NCBI RefSeq assembly: GCF_006974105.1
Contig: NZ_CP036282.1
Span: forward strand, 2,170,001 to 2,234,000
Length of the DNA stretch: 64,000 bases
DNA from: Rhodoferax aquaticus
GTDB lineage: Bacteria > Pseudomonadota > Gammaproteobacteria > Burkholderiales > Burkholderiaceae_C
Reading direction: 5' to 3'
The notes under the pieces are model-generated. The model worked only from the letters and a program-made list of their open reading frames with translations, made no database searches and was not told the DNA's origin. Shown piece by piece: positions 7,810 through 16,654 of this stretch (position 1 is its first letter; the number at the start of each line of letters is the position of its first letter). The position numbers and the translations under genes are program-made.

Positions 7810-10419
7810 TTAACTTGCTGAAACTGAGTCTGCAACTTGCGCTTTTTGAGCGGGCCTACTGGCGTTTGGCTTGGCAACCGGTATCCACAAGCAGGCAGTC
7901 GTGCCTTGGCCGTGTTCGCTGCGCAGTTCAATGCGGCCTTTGTGCAGTTCCGCTACCTCTTTCACCAAACTCAGGCCTAAGCCTGTGCCAGGAATATTGC
8001 CTGAGGCGTCTGCCCGATAGAAGCGCTCGAATGCGCGGCCCAGCTGCTCAGGGGTCATGCCAATGCCTTGGTCTCGGATTTCAATGACTGCATAGGGTTC
8101 AGCCCCTTTCTTTTCAATGCGGGCTTGCAGCGTGACAGAGCCACCTTGCGGCGAGTACTTGAATGCGTTGCTGAGCAAGTTGTTCATGGCCAGTTGCATC
8201 TTTTCGGGGTCAATAAGCACCTGCACATCAGGCACGGCGGCTACATCCACTTGGCGGTCAGTGTCGGCGCGCATCAGCCCTTTGATGCTGGTTTGCACGA
8301 GCTCTGTCAGTGCGTAGGCGTCAATCTTGAGGTCCAGTCCGCCGCGAGACTCAATGCGCGCCAGGTCCAGCAGTTCATTGATCATCTTGACCAGAAGGCC
8401 CGATTGGCGGTGGATGGTTTCCAGCATGTCGGTTTTGCGTTCCTCGGTGAACTTGCGTTTGAGTAGCAGTTCTGTAAAGCCAAAGATGCTGACCATGGGA
8501 GTGCGCAACTCGTGCGCTGCGGCGGCCAAAAACTCGCTTTTCATGCGGTCTACCGCATCTTCGTGGGTGACGTCGCGGAAATACAAAATGGTTTCGCTAC
8601 GCCCGGCGATGTTGCGCCTAGACTGCGCTTGCACCACGCGCACTTGAGGCCGCGCGAACTGCAAACGGGCATGCCACGGCTCTTCGGTTTGGGTTTGGTC
8701 GCGCAAGCTGGGGAAGGGGTGGCTGGCGTCGCACACCTCCGTCATGATGGACTCAAACGAATCCAAGGTGATTGCCTGTGCGCGGTCAGACAGGCCAAGT
8801 CCAGTCATGCGCTCAAACGCGGGGTTGGCAAACACCAGGTGGTCATTGCGGTCAAACAATACAAAGCCGTCAGGACTGAGGCTGAAGATGGCATCCAACT
8901 GAGCCCGCCGTTCGGCCATGGCTTCTTCTGCGCGCACCCGAGCACTTACATCCGACACGATGCCCACAAAGTGCGTGAGCAAACCTTCGTCTGAGCGCAC
9001 TGGGGAGAGGGACAGTTCCACAATGCGCTGCGTACCATCGGGCATCATTGTGCTGATAGAGACATTGGTGTTGCGCTGCTCGTTAACCGCACGGTTGAGT
9101 TCGTGATAAGCCGGGTCGATGGGAGACAAGCCCAGCAAGGTGTCCATGCTGCCGCCCAGTATTTCATGCAAACGCAATCCAGTGATCTTTTGGAAGGCAT
9201 CGTTGACATACACAATCGGGTGGTTGGCCAGCTGCGCCTTGGTAATGAAGACAGCGTTGTGGCTGCAGGCTAGCGCGCGTTCATACAGCTCAGTGAATTC
9301 CAGTGCCGCGCGTTCGTCCGTGACGTCACGCACGATGCACACATAGCGCAGTTCTTTGTTGTTTTGTACCTGACCCAAAGAAATCTCGACTGGAAACAAA
9401 GTTCCATCCGCGCGGGTGCCAAAAAAGTCTTTGCGCAGAATGCGGCTCATGCCAGAGAAGTAGCTACTTTGGTTTTCGAACATTTCAAAGAGCTCTTGCT
9501 CTGTGAGGCCCGGTACGCATTGGGAAATGGGGTGCGCCAGAAGCACGTCTTCAGGGCGGCCAAAAAAGCTGCTGGCGGCCGGGTTCAGGGTGCTGATATT
9601 GCCTTGGGCGTCCAAACCAATAATGGCTTCGGTCGCGGTATTCACGATGGCTTGAATGCGCCCTAGCTGCTCCGCGATCCCGCGGCTGGCACTGTTGAGC
9701 GCTTCTCCCAGTTGATTGACCTCAATGCAGCCTTTCCTCAGGTCGAATTCTTGGCCCAGTGCTGTGGGCATGGTTTTCGCAAAGTCAGATAAGTTGCGCA
9801 CGGGCTTGACCGCCCAGCCCACCACAAACTGAAGCCCTAGCAACAACAGGCCCACCATGGCTGCAACTGCCCACAGGGCTTGGTGCCACAAACTGGTGAG
9901 TTCTTCAGCGCGTTGCTTCAAACTGTAATGGACACGGATCCACGCGCTTGGCGACCCGGCGCCGGTGTCCATGGCAGCCCAGGACTCGTAGACTTGGCCT
10001 TGAATTTGCGAGGGCATGGCATTGGCACTCGGCGCTGGCACCGTAATGCGCTCGATGCCACCCACGCTGGAGGCGACGCCATGGGGGGTGGCATGGGCCT
10101 CTGTGAGTACCCTACCGTCAGGTCTGAATATGGCGATGCTTTCAATGCCAGGCAGTACGGCTAGCTGCTGTAAATTGGATTCAATGGCTGCGATGTCGTT
10201 CAGGATGAAAGCACTGGTGTTTGCGGTGGACGCTAAAAGCGCCACTGAGTCTGACCATTTTTGGGCGGACTTCACTGTGTCGCGTGCCATGCGCTGATAG
10301 GCCACCGCACTGTAAATCGCAAAGAGCACAACCACCACGGCGCTGGCCGCAAACAGGATGGTGCGGTTGAGGCTGTAGGGCGGCGTCACAAGACGGCGCA
10401 CATGGTGTAGGGGGTTCAT
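7810..10419 (-). CDS. membrane-bound multi-PAS sensor histidine kinase
   Basis: The 869-aa kinase has TM1 (residues ~20-41), a periplasmic sensor domain (~42-179), TM2 (~180-203), a HAMP-like linker, three PAS domains (about 255-365, 375-490 and 505-620), HisKA with H636 in AHELRTP, and HATPase_c with GTGLGLSLVK. ATG 10419 is chosen because it follows the binding-protein stop by 7 bp and has GGAG upstream; the open frame extends to 10476 but overlaps that gene. The periplasmic domain is a plausible docking site for the neighbouring PhnD-type binding protein (inference). The HisKA stretch matches the HNOBA kinase at 63 of 68 residues. Confidence 0.92.
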   Translation of the reverse strand: MNPLHHVRRLVTPPYSLNRTILFAASAVVVVLFAIYSAVAYQRMARDTVKSAQKWSDSVALLASTANTSAFILNDIAAIESNLQQLAVLPGIESIAIFRPDGRVLTEAHATPHGVASSVGGIERITVPAPSANAMPSQIQGQVYESWAAMDTGAGSPSAWIRVHYSLKQRAEELTSLWHQALWAVAAMVGLLLLGLQFVVGWAVKPVRNLSDFAKTMPTALGQEFDLRKGCIEVNQLGEALNSASRGIAEQLGRIQAIVNTATEAIIGLDAQGNISTLNPAASSFFGRPEDVLLAHPISQCVPGLTEQELFEMFENQSSYFSGMSRILRKDFFGTRADGTLFPVEISLGQVQNNKELRYVCIVRDVTDERAALEFTELYERALACSHNAVFITKAQLANHPIVYVNDAFQKITGLRLHEILGGSMDTLLGLSPIDPAYHELNRAVNEQRNTNVSISTMMPDGTQRIVELSLSPVRSDEGLLTHFVGIVSDVSARVRAEEAMAERRAQLDAIFSLSPDGFVLFDRNDHLVFANPAFERMTGLGLSDRAQAITLDSFESIMTEVCDASHPFPSLRDQTQTEEPWHARLQFARPQVRVVQAQSRRNIAGRSETILYFRDVTHEDAVDRMKSEFLAAAAHELRTPMVSIFGFTELLLKRKFTEERKTDMLETIHRQSGLLVKMINELLDLARIESRGGLDLKIDAYALTELVQTSIKGLMRADTDRQVDVAAVPDVQVLIDPEKMQLAMNNLLSNAFKYSPQGGSVTLQARIEKKGAEPYAVIEIRDQGIGMTPEQLGRAFERFYRADASGNIPGTGLGLSLVKEVAELHKGRIELRSEHGQGTTACLWIPVAKPNASRPAQKAQVADSVSAS

Positions 10420-10426
10420 GGTGGCT

Positions 10427-11317
10427 TTACTCCACGACGACGAATTTCTCAATCTTGAGTTGCTCCAAGGGGGCATAGTCCTTGGCGTAAATGGCTGCTT
10501 GGGGGCTTGGCATTTGGATGGCTCCCATGAGTGCTGTGGTCTCTGGCTTGTCTGCTAGCGCCAGCAGCACTTGAGATACCTGTTGGCGCACTGAGGCCGG
10601 TACGCGCGGGTGAGCAGCCAGTGGGTGGGGCGACAAGGGAGGGGTGGTGTAAATCACCCGCACCGCTTGGCGCACTTCAGGTGGTTCTTGTTCCAGGGTC
10701 GTGCGCACCACTCCAGCGGCGGCCGAGTCGCCTGCCAGCACCTGGCGGATGGCATTGCGATGGGTGCCTGCGTAGTGCGCGTCGAATGCTAAATGGTGTT
10801 TCCGCTCTAGCATTGAGCGAATGTAGAGGCTGGCCGCAAATGCATTGGGCGCGGGAAACGATAGGCGATGGTCTTTGAGCTGCTCTATAGCCTGAACGGG
10901 CCCATCGGCCTTGACCACCAACAACCCTTCTAGTGGCCGCGCGTCGCGCAACAACGGCTCGTAGCGTTGCGTGCGTTTTGCCATCACCATGTGGTAAGGG
11001 TTGAGGAACACAAAGTCAGCGTGACCTTTTAGGAATTCAGGCTCAAACTTGGAAATGCTGGGGTATATGACCAGTTCCATGTTGAGTCCGGCTTGGGCCA
11101 ATGCCGAGACGATTGGCGTCCAGTTGCGTGTCATCTCCACGGCAGTGAGTTGGGGAACCACGGCCAGCCGCCATGTTTTGCTGGCAGTTTGGCTGGTCGC
11201 GTTGGTTTGCGTTGCCGCCAAGGCGTTCGCGCTGTAGATCAGCTGACCGGCGCCTACCAAGGCGCTAGCGAGCCATTGCCTGCGCTGCGCATTGAGATTG
11301 TTTGAGTCTTGGCTCAT
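10427..11317 (-). CDS. PhnD-like periplasmic substrate-binding protein, orphan
   Basis: This 296-aa protein is of the phosphate/phosphite/phosphonate-binding type (PhnD family fold). The N-terminus has an export signal with twin arginines (QRRQWLASALVGAG...ANALA), so Tat export is possible. The body shows family features: LAVVPQL near the start, FEPEFLKGHADFVFLNPYHMVMAKR, and AGDSAAAGVVRTTLE. ATG 11317 overlaps the preceding regulator's TGA (ATGA). No ABC permease or ATPase is nearby. It sits instead between a response regulator and a membrane kinase, so I infer a sensory role comparable to TorT with TorS. The ligand is unknown. Confidence 0.88.
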   Translation of the reverse strand: MSQDSNNLNAQRRQWLASALVGAGQLIYSANALAATQTNATSQTASKTWRLAVVPQLTAVEMTRNWTPIVSALAQAGLNMELVIYPSISKFEPEFLKGHADFVFLNPYHMVMAKRTQRYEPLLRDARPLEGLLVVKADGPVQAIEQLKDHRLSFPAPNAFAASLYIRSMLERKHHLAFDAHYAGTHRNAIRQVLAGDSAAAGVVRTTLEQEPPEVRQAVRVIYTTPPLSPHPLAAHPRVPASVRQQVSQVLLALADKPETTALMGAIQMPSPQAAIYAKDYAPLEQLKIEKFVVVE

Positions 11318-11691
11318 GATGTCGCGACCAAGCGGTCTACCGTGTCTAGCAATTCCAAGGGGCTGAATGGTTTTACCAAGTAGGCATCGCAGCCGACTTC
11401 TTGGCCGCGCTCTACGTCCGTCCTTTGGCCTCTGGCGGTCAGCAAGATCACTTTGGTGATCTTTTGCAAGATGGGGTCGCCTTTGATCTTTTCGCAGACT
11501 TGGTAGCCATCCATGCTGCCCGGCATCATCACATCCAGAAGCACCACAGCGGGGCGAAGCTTTTGGGCGATGGACCACGCGTCTTCACCGTTGTCTGCTT
11601 CGTGCAAGTCAAAGTCCTCGCATTCCATGGTCATAAAAATGAGTTTGCGGATATCGGGCTGGTCGTCCACGATCAATGCATTGCGTTTCAT
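11314..11691 (-). CDS. CheY-like single-domain response regulator
   Basis: A 125-aa stand-alone receiver. D9/D10 form the acidic pair, D53 in VVLLDVMMPG is the phospho-acceptor, T86 the switch residue and K107 (LVKPF) the conserved lysine. There is no output domain, so it may act as a phosphate shuttle or sink or through protein contacts. It overlaps the genes on both sides by ATGA (11688-11691 and 11314-11317), implying translational coupling in the signalling operon. Confidence 0.93.
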   Translation of the reverse strand: MKRNALIVDDQPDIRKLIFMTMECEDFDLHEADNGEDAWSIAQKLRPAVVLLDVMMPGSMDGYQVCEKIKGDPILQKITKVILLTARGQRTDVERGQEVGCDAYLVKPFSPLELLDTVDRLVATS

Positions 11692-12791
11692 GTTGTCTCC
11701 TTCTTGCGCCGTGACATAAGCTGAGCCAAATCCGCCGCATATCGCTGGGCTTGGGCAATATCGAGCTGGCCTTTGCCGCGCTGTGGCGCGCCAGTGGGGA
11801 ATTCGAGGAGCACTTTGACTTCGTCGTCACCGACGGCGGTCATACGCATATTTCCGCCATGCAGCCCAATGATGCGTTGCACGAGTGGAAGGCCTAGACG
11901 CCCTTTGTTGTCGGCTTCAGCGTTTGCGGGCGCTTTCTCAAAGAGTTCTCGGGTTTCCACTCCTTTGAGTTCTTCTGGCATAGCGCCCAGATTGCGCACT
12001 GCAATCAACACATGCTCCCCCGTCAGTCGGTAGCTGACGTTGACGACTAAGTCTTGCTGGCTGTTCACTTCTTTACGTGAATTGTTGACGGCGTTGTCTA
12101 TGCATTCAAACAGCGCGCGCCGTACCAGCGTTTGGTTGCCATACAGGGGGGGCAGCACCTGGGCAGGTGTCTCCACCTCAAAGTGCACTTTCTTGGACAA
12201 GGCTTTGGGTCCGAGTTGGCTGCACACAGACTGCACTTCTGCAGACAGGTCAATGCGGTCTGTGGTGATGAGCACGTCTTCGCCAAACACGGCAATCAAG
12301 TCTGCAAGCCTGCGCATGCGTTGGCTTAACGCATCAGCAGCAGCTTCAAGCTGTTCAGTTTCAGGCCCGGCCGGCAGGTTGCTAAGTTGACTTTGCAACT
12401 GTTTCAAGGGCGGGCTGAGCTCATCGCGCAACAGGGCAATGATGTCGGAAAGCTCCATGCGCTTGGATTCTTCTTGTGGCGCGGCATCTTGTTTAATCAA
12501 GAAGGCGATGTCTAGGCCAGACGGGCCAGGCACAAAGGTGCCACTTACTTTCAGGCCGCCAGCAAGCTCTACATTGGCCGAGTAAGGAAGCTTTACCTTC
12601 TTCAAGGTGATGTCTTTGACCAGCGACTTGATGACATCTTTACCCGCCATGACCTCCGCAGGCTTGCCCGGGTGAAGTTTTGCTACTCGGTTGGCAAAAG
12701 TGACCGACCCATTCACGTCGAATGTCAGCAAGGCCGACGGCATGGTGTCAAACAGCGCGTTGACGGACGGTTGATGGTAGTTGACGGTCAT
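11688..12791 (-). CDS. PAS/HATPase protein with degenerate H-box (possible pseudokinase)
   Basis: The 367-aa soluble protein starts with a PAS-like domain (residues 8-100), followed by a two-helix dimerisation-like region and a GHKL ATPase region: N-box E229-C-I-D-N-A-V and a G-box-like GRLGLPLVQRIIGLHGG. Where a kinase has HELRTPL this protein has D123-E-L-S-P-P-L, so the phospho-acceptor histidine is absent. It could be a decoy, an allosteric partner, a phosphatase, or a kinase acting in trans. It is the first gene of the signalling operon. ATG 12791 has AGAGGG upstream and a promoter-like sequence 35-60 bp before it. Confidence 0.82.
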   Translation of the reverse strand: MTVNYHQPSVNALFDTMPSALLTFDVNGSVTFANRVAKLHPGKPAEVMAGKDVIKSLVKDITLKKVKLPYSANVELAGGLKVSGTFVPGPSGLDIAFLIKQDAAPQEESKRMELSDIIALLRDELSPPLKQLQSQLSNLPAGPETEQLEAAADALSQRMRRLADLIAVFGEDVLITTDRIDLSAEVQSVCSQLGPKALSKKVHFEVETPAQVLPPLYGNQTLVRRALFECIDNAVNNSRKEVNSQQDLVVNVSYRLTGEHVLIAVRNLGAMPEELKGVETRELFEKAPANAEADNKGRLGLPLVQRIIGLHGGNMRMTAVGDDEVKVLLEFPTGAPQRGKGQLDIAQAQRYAADLAQLMSRRKKETT

Positions 12792-12816
12792 GGTGCATTG
12801 CCCTCTGAAACCTTCA

Positions 12817-12853
12817 TTTGTGACAAATTTATCAAATTTATCAAAAATGTCAA
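12817..12853 (-). promoter_or_regulatory. putative promoter and operator of the signalling operon
   Basis: Read on the minus strand, TTGACA (12853-12848), a 16-nt spacer and TAAATT (12831-12826) form a sigma-70-like promoter, putting the transcript start roughly 28 nt before the first ATG. The spacer and -10 are made of two abutting perfect copies of TTTGATAAA (12845-12828) and a degenerate third. The last bases form the 11-bp palindrome TTTGTCACAAA (12827-12817). The AT-rich repeats stand out against GC-richer surroundings and could bind a regulator; none can be named. Confidence 0.5.
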
Positions 12854-12961
12854 ATGTTTTTTTGCTTTCTCCGACGGGCTAGAGACTACTGCGTTCTAGG
12901 GCTGGCGCATAGCCTGCTTAGAATGGCTTTCGCCCTCTAACTTTCTTTTTAAAGGAACACT

Positions 12962-13303
12962 ATGGATTTGGAACTCAACAGCACGGTCTCGCAAGACTCA
13001 AAAAACTTGGCAGTTCTGGTGTGGGTGGGCTCTATCTTTTTCCCTTTGCTGTCAGGCCTTTTGTTTTACTTATTGAAGTCTGACGACGCATTTGTAGCGG
13101 CGCATGCGAAAGAAGCCTTGAACTGGGGCATCACCACGGTGATATTGGGTTTTGTCTGCCTCGTACTAGTCATCATCTTGATTGGCTTGCTGGGTTTTTG
13201 GCTCCTGGGGCTGTGCAGTTTTGTGTTTTGCGTGTTGGGGGCTTTGTCCGCCGCAAAGGGCAAGAGCTTTCGCACCCCATTTGGAATACGTTTGTTGAAG
13301 TAA
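12962..13303 (+). CDS. DUF4870 (Tic20-like) membrane protein
   Basis: A 113-aa integral membrane protein with three hydrophobic segments (about residues 17-37, 52-77 and 78-95) and the family pattern WVGSIFFPLLSGLLFYLLK...HAKEALNW...FGIRLLK. The function of the family is unknown. A clear SD (AAAGGA) lies 7-8 nt before ATG 12962. It is divergent from the signalling operon, with 170 bp between the two starts. Confidence 0.88.
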   Translation: MDLELNSTVSQDSKNLAVLVWVGSIFFPLLSGLLFYLLKSDDAFVAAHAKEALNWGITTVILGFVCLVLVIILIGLLGFWLLGLCSFVFCVLGALSAAKGKSFRTPFGIRLLK

Positions 13304-13404
13304 ATTCTCCCTGTACCGGCGCCTATGCCGCGCCAGTGCGTCTTGCCCGGCGATAATGTCCGGTTGCACCGTTTCCCCATTGACTTGATCAAAGAACTAC
13401 CGAC

Positions 13405-16029
13405 ATGACCCAGTCCGCCATGAGTGTTGCCGACATTCGCAAAACTTTCCTCGACTTCTTTGCCTCCAAGGGCCATACCGTGGTGGCGTCCAGCCCCTTG
13501 GTGCCGGGCAACGACCCCACGTTGATGTTCACCAACTCCGGCATGGTGCAGTTCAAAGACGTGTTCTTGGGAACTGATAAGCGCTCTTACGTGCGCGCAG
13601 CGTCTGTGCAGGCCTGCCTGCGCGCTGGGGGCAAACACAACGATTTGGAAAACGTGGGCTACACCGCGCGCCACCACACGTTTTTTGAAATGTTGGGCAA
13701 CTGGAGTTTTGGCGACTACTTCAAGCGCGACTCGCTGAAGTGGGGCTGGGAGCTGCTCACTAAAGTCTATGGCCTGCCACCTGAAAAGCTCTTGGCCACG
13801 GTCTACATCGACGACCAAGAAGCCTACGACATTTGGCACAAAGAAATTGGCTTGCCTGCGGACCGCATCGTGCGCATTGGCGACAACAAGGGTAAGAAGT
13901 ACGCGTCGGACAACTTCTGGATGATGGCCGACACCGGACCTTGTGGCCCATGCTCTGAAATCTTTTACGACCACGGTGAACACATTCCTGGCGGCCCTCC
14001 CGGTAGCCCTGGTGAAGACGGTGACCGGTTCATCGAAATCTGGAACCACGTGTTCATGCAATTTGACATGCAGCCTGATGGCAGCTTGGTCAAATTGCCT
14101 GCACCGTGTGTAGACACCGGCATGGGCTTAGAGCGCTTGGCGGCCATTTTGCAGCACGTCCACAGCAACTACGAAATCGACATTTTCCAAGGCCTGATTG
14201 GCGCTGCCGCTCGCGAAACCGGCTGCACCGATTTGGACAACAAGAGCTTGCGTGTGATTGCGGACCACATCCGCGCAACCGCATTCTTGGTCAGCGATGG
14301 TGTGACACCCTCCAACGAAGGTCGTGGCTACGTACAACGCCGCATCATCCGCCGCGCGATTCGCCATGGCTACAAGCTTGGCAAAAAGACGCCGTTTTTC
14401 CATAAGCTGGTGGCGGATGTGGCAGCGCTAATGGGCGATGCCTACCCCAACGTAGCGGCCCAAAAAGACCGCATTACCGATGTGCTGCGCCAAGAAGAAG
14501 AACGCTTCTTCGAAACGCTGGAAAACGGCATGGAAATCTTGGACCACGCCTTGCAAGGCGGTGTGAAGGTGCTGCCGGGCGACGTCGCCTTTAAGCTGCA
14601 TGACACCTTTGGCTTCCCCTTGGACTTGACCAACGATGTGTGCCGTGAAAACGGTGTCGAGGTAGACGAGGCGGGCTTCCAAGCCGCCATGGAGCAGCAA
14701 AAAGCCAAGGGCCGCGCTGCTGGCAAGTTCAAGATGGACAAGGCGCTGGAGTACAGCGGCGAAGGCAACGACTTCGTAGGCTATGACCACCTGACCCAAG
14801 AATCAAAAATCGTAGCGCTCTACGCAGACGGCGTAAGCGTAAATGCGCTCAATGCTGGCCAAACCGGTGTGGTGGTGTTGAGCACCACGCCGTTTTATGC
14901 GGAAAGCGGCGGTCAAGTCGGGGACCAAGGTTCGATTTTTAACGACACCGCCATGTTTGCCGTGGGCGACACACAAAAGATCAAGTCTGATGTGTATGCC
15001 CACCACGGTGCGCTGTCCACGGGGTCCTTGAAGCTTGGTGATACCGTGACTGCGCACGTCGATGCAGGCTTGCGCGCTGCCAGCATGCGCAACCACTCTG
15101 CCACCCACTTGATGCATAAGGCTTTGCGCGAAGTGCTGGGCACCCACGTGCAGCAAAAGGGCAGCTTGGTAAACGCTGAGCGCACGCGTTTCGACTTTAC
15201 CCATAACGCCCCAGTGACCGACGCCCAGGTGCGCGAGATCGAAGCCTTGGTGAATGCCGAGGTTTTGAACAATGCCGCGACCCATGCCCGTTTGATGGAC
15301 ATTGAGTCTGCCAAGCAAACCGGCGCCATGATGCTGTTTGGTGAGAAGTACGGCGAAGTCGTGCGCGTGCTGGACATCGGCACAACCACCGAGCTGTGCG
15401 GTGGCACGCACGTGCAGCGCACGGGCGACATTGGTTTATTCAAAGTGGTGGCCGAGAGCGGTGTGGCCTCTGGTGTGCGCCGTATTGAGGCGGTCACGGG
15501 GCAGGGCGCTTTGGCCTACCTACAAAACCTCGAAGACACGGTAGCCCATGTGGCGGGTGCTTTGAAGACGCCTGTGGTCGAAGTGACCGAGCGTGTGGGC
15601 ACTGTGCTGGAGCATGTGAAGGCGCTGGAAAAAGAAGTGGCCGCTCTGAAAGGCAAGTTGGCTTCCGCCCAAGGCGATGAGCTCGTTAACCAAGCCTTGG
15701 ATATCAGCGGCGTAAAGCTCTTGGCCGCCAAGTTGGAAGGTGCAGACACCAAGACCCTGCGCGACACCATGGACAAGCTCAAAGACAAGCTGAAAACGGC
15801 GGTGATCGTGTTGGCTGCCGTTGAGGGCGACAAGGTGCAACTGGCCGTGGGCGTCACCACCGACACCACGGGCAAGGTCAAAGCGGGCGAGCTGGTGAAC
15901 TACCTGGCAGCGCAAGTGGGCGGCAAGGGCGGTGGCAAGGCCGACATGGCCATGGCCGGTGGCACAGAGCCAGCCAAGTTGGCTGCCGCGCTGGCCAGCG
16001 TGCAAGCCTGGGTGACACCTAAGCTGTAA
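13405..16029 (+). CDS. alaS: alanyl-tRNA synthetase
   Basis: The 874-aa cytoplasmic class II synthetase charges tRNA-Ala and is of normal length. The catalytic domain begins [24 protein letters not shown], with [11 protein letters not shown] and the motif-2 region [15 protein letters not shown]. The editing domain has the zinc ligands HSATHLMH and ELCGGTHV, used to clear mischarged Ser and Gly. The glycine-rich C-Ala domain ([16 protein letters not shown]) ends the protein. No T-box or other leader regulatory element is visible. Confidence 0.98.
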   Translation: MTQSAMSVADIRKTFLDFFASKGHTVVASSPLVPGNDPTLMFTNSGMVQFKDVFLGTDKRSYVRAASVQACLRAGGKHNDLENVGYTARHHTFFEMLGNWSFGDYFKRDSLKWGWELLTKVYGLPPEKLLATVYIDDQEAYDIWHKEIGLPADRIVRIGDNKGKKYASDNFWMMADTGPCGPCSEIFYDHGEHIPGGPPGSPGEDGDRFIEIWNHVFMQFDMQPDGSLVKLPAPCVDTGMGLERLAAILQHVHSNYEIDIFQGLIGAAARETGCTDLDNKSLRVIADHIRATAFLVSDGVTPSNEGRGYVQRRIIRRAIRHGYKLGKKTPFFHKLVADVAALMGDAYPNVAAQKDRITDVLRQEEERFFETLENGMEILDHALQGGVKVLPGDVAFKLHDTFGFPLDLTNDVCRENGVEVDEAGFQAAMEQQKAKGRAAGKFKMDKALEYSGEGNDFVGYDHLTQESKIVALYADGVSVNALNAGQTGVVVLSTTPFYAESGGQVGDQGSIFNDTAMFAVGDTQKIKSDVYAHHGALSTGSLKLGDTVTAHVDAGLRAASMRNHSATHLMHKALREVLGTHVQQKGSLVNAERTRFDFTHNAPVTDAQVREIEALVNAEVLNNAATHARLMDIESAKQTGAMMLFGEKYGEVVRVLDIGTTTELCGGTHVQRTGDIGLFKVVAESGVASGVRRIEAVTGQGALAYLQNLEDTVAHVAGALKTPVVEVTERVGTVLEHVKALEKEVAALKGKLASAQGDELVNQALDISGVKLLAAKLEGADTKTLRDTMDKLKDKLKTAVIVLAAVEGDKVQLAVGVTTDTTGKVKAGELVNYLAAQVGGKGGGKADMAMAGGTEPAKLAAALASVQAWVTPKL

Positions 16030-16054
16030 AACGCCTATCCCTTTGACGGCGTTT
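16029..16054 (+). terminator. weak hairpin overlapping the alaS stop
   Basis: AAACGCC (16029-16035) pairs with GGCGTTT (16048-16054) across a 12-nt loop, beginning at the last base of the alaS stop codon. There is no U-run, so this is at best a weak terminator. Confidence 0.3.
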
Positions 16055-16084
16055 ACCTTTGGTGTCCGCCGTCAGTTAAGTGCC

Positions 16085-16151
16085 AATTGCTATGGATTTG
16101 ATAGCTGCTTGCGCAATATCTATGGGTGCTGCAGCCGAAACTGGCCTATTT
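16085..16151. repeat. possible dispersed intergenic repeat of the Comamonadaceae type
   Basis: The sequence has GCTAT (16089-16093) and ATAGC (16101-16105) as inverted arms, followed by a TGCTTGCGC core and a tail to about 16151. From memory this resembles a short non-coding repeat common between genes in Rhodoferax, Polaromonas and Acidovorax genomes. I see only one copy in this window, so the call rests on recollection. Confidence 0.4.
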
Positions 16152-16544
16152 TTTGCCGCACGGCGTTGCGGGGTGAAGCCGCTCTGCTAAAGCCCGAGCA
16201 TCCATGGCCAGTTGCGTCACCGGTCTTTCCGCGTAAGCTGCGCTGTGCAGTTGTACCAAGCGGCGCAAGGTGTCCAAGTGCGGTGTCACTGTACCGAAAA
16301 AGCGGGCCTCACCGGGATAGGCCAACAGCAGGGTCGGGAAGTTTTCAACCTCCACTGGATCCACCGCATCTGACTCGTCTTCAATATCCACCCAGCGGAA
16401 CTGCACCTGGGGAAACTCGGCAGCCAGTTGCGCGAACAGGGGTTGGTATTCCCGGCAAGCGCCACACCATGCAGCGCATAGGCAGGCAACCAAAAGTTTC
16501 GGGGGCGTGGCAGGGGCGTCGGAAGTAGGGCGCATTTCAAGCAT
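16146..16544 (-). CDS. thioredoxin-family protein
   Basis: A 132-aa thioredoxin-like fold without a signal peptide. The redox motif is W26-C27-G-A-C30, inside CLCAAWCGACREYQP, and the cis-proline loop is visible as ENFPTLLL. Starts at 16544 or 16535 are both possible, as neither has a strong SD. GAC in place of GPC suggests a redox potential different from classical thioredoxin. The partner is unknown. It is divergent from fpr, which hints at a shared redox theme, but no link is shown. Confidence 0.85.
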   Translation of the reverse strand: MLEMRPTSDAPATPPKLLVACLCAAWCGACREYQPLFAQLAAEFPQVQFRWVDIEDESDAVDPVEVENFPTLLLAYPGEARFFGTVTPHLDTLRRLVQLHSAAYAERPVTQLAMDARALAERLHPATPCGKK

Positions 16545-16613
16545 GCGGCAATGATCTCAGAAAAAGGTGGGAATAAGCTTATGGCCTAAGTCGTAAGTAG
16601 GCCCGTTTACACT

Positions 16614-16646
16614 AGAGGGTTTTCCCCCTCTCGCTAATTTTTGCAA
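16614..16646 (+). promoter_or_regulatory. terminator-like hairpin in the fpr leader
   Basis: AGAGGG (16614-16619) and CCCTCT (16626-16631) form a 6-bp stem with a 6-nt loop, followed by CGCTAATTTTT and then the fpr SD and start. If transcribed it would be a small attenuator-like structure just before the ribosome-binding site. The stem is short, so the call is weak. Confidence 0.25.
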
Positions 16647-16654
16647 GGCCCCCC

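Noticed and set aside
12826..12845. FNR/DNR binding site (TTGATnnnnATCAA) at the signalling promoter
   Set aside because: Both TTGAT elements are in the same direction, so the consensus inverted pair is not met.
13066..14061. 331-codon minus-strand frame across DUF4870 and the alaS start
   Set aside because: It is the complement of two well-supported genes and lacks any recognisable domain.
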